From Fodinibacter sp038258215 (lineage in GTDB: Bacteria > Actinomycetota > Actinomycetes > Actinomycetales > Dermatophilaceae), in the NCBI GenBank assembly GCA_038258215.1, contig JBBSQC010000064.1, forward strand, positions 1-14,274: a DNA stretch of 14,274 nt, read 5' to 3'. Numbering within the stretch: position 1 is the stretch's first letter; the number at the start of each line of letters is the position of its first letter. Position numbers and translations under genes: made by a program. The notes under the pieces were generated by a model. It ran no database searches. It was not told the DNA's origin and saw only the letters and a list, made by a program, of their open reading frames with translations. Shown one piece after another: positions 13,918-14,274 of this stretch.

Positions 13918-14274
13918 ATGACGAGCACCGACACCCGCACCCGGTCCGAGAGCTCCGGGGAGATCACCTACACCCCGGAGGACGGGCTCCTTCTCGAGGT
14001 CGAGGACCTCTTCGTGGAGTTCCACACCCCCGACGGGGTCGCGACGGCCATCAACGGCGTCTCCTTCGACCTGCACCAGGGTGAATCCCTGGCCATCCTG
14101 GGCGAGTCCGGCTCGGGAAAGTCCGTGACCGCTCAGGCCATCATGGGCATCCTCGACATGCCCCCGGCCGTCATCCCCCAGGGGCACATCCGCTACTGCG
14201 GCCAAGACCTGCTCACGATGCCGGACGAGCAGCGGCGCAAGACCCGGGGCCCCGAGGTCTCGATCATCTTCCAG
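13918..14274 (+). CDS. ABC importer ATP-binding protein (DppD/OppD type), 3' end outside window
   Basis: The first 119 codons of an ATPase subunit are present, and the frame is open to the right edge. After a polar N-terminal extension of about 22 residues the domain begins LLLEVEDLFVEFHTPDGVA. Walker A is GESGSGKS at residues 62-69. The sequence ends at IIFQ, the Q-loop, so the signature motif, Walker B and the OppD/F C-terminal domain are not visible. The block PPAVIPQGHIRYCGQDLL fits OppD/DppD ATPases, where a longer Walker A to Q-loop spacer is usual. The ATG at 13918 has GAGGG (13909-13913) four bases upstream. A second ATPase gene is expected beyond the edge, by analogy with five-gene peptide importer operons. 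Confidence 0.93.
   Translation, partial: MTSTDTRTRSESSGEITYTPEDGLLLEVEDLFVEFHTPDGVATAINGVSFDLHQGESLAILGESGSGKSVTAQAIMGILDMPPAVIPQGHIRYCGQDLLTMPDEQRRKTRGPEVSIIFQ

Overview
The window is chromosomal DNA from a high-GC Gram-positive bacterium, most likely an actinobacterium of the order Micrococcales. This is inferred from very strong GC bias at third codon positions, frequent GTG starts, TAGGNT-type -10 boxes, an actinobacterial UPF0182 protein, a HisN-type histidinol-phosphatase and an initiator tRNA without an encoded CCA end. Apart from one decayed gene, the genes are intact and belong to known families. I see no phage, transposase, CRISPR or defence genes, and no clearly undescribed system.

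Layout: (1) the left edge holds the first codons of a minus-strand gene, divergent from a large UPF0182 membrane protein (155-3217) that is followed by a strong hairpin. (2) An initiator tRNA-Met gene (3373-3446) is followed by a 35-nt near-perfect palindrome. (3) Positions 3652-4471 carry the remains of a YbhN/LPG-synthase-TM-type membrane protein, shortened at the 5' end, frameshifted and internally deleted. (4) Type II NADH dehydrogenase (4514-5911) stands alone. (5) Two overlapping M16 peptidase genes (5948-7240 and 7237-8586) have complementary halves of the active-site signature, and an O6-alkylguanine-DNA alkyltransferase gene (8576-9088) overlaps the second. (6) A perfect 24-bp inverted repeat lies between this operon and the convergent hisN (9162-9968, minus). 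(7) After a 214-bp promoter/leader region comes a peptide-type ABC importer operon: lipoprotein binding protein, two permeases, and the start of an ATPase gene cut by the right edge (10183-14274).

Functional links: the two M16 genes probably encode one heteromeric protease. The importer genes form one transport unit. Two tandem hairpins between the binding-protein gene and the permease genes suggest that the binding protein is made in excess. The other genes (NDH-2, HisN, Ogt, initiator tRNA, UPF0182) are unrelated housekeeping functions.

The points most worth a second look are the deletion-bearing pseudogene, the split active site of the M16 pair, the 24-bp inverted repeat, and the hairpins in the leader and intergenic region of the ABC operon.
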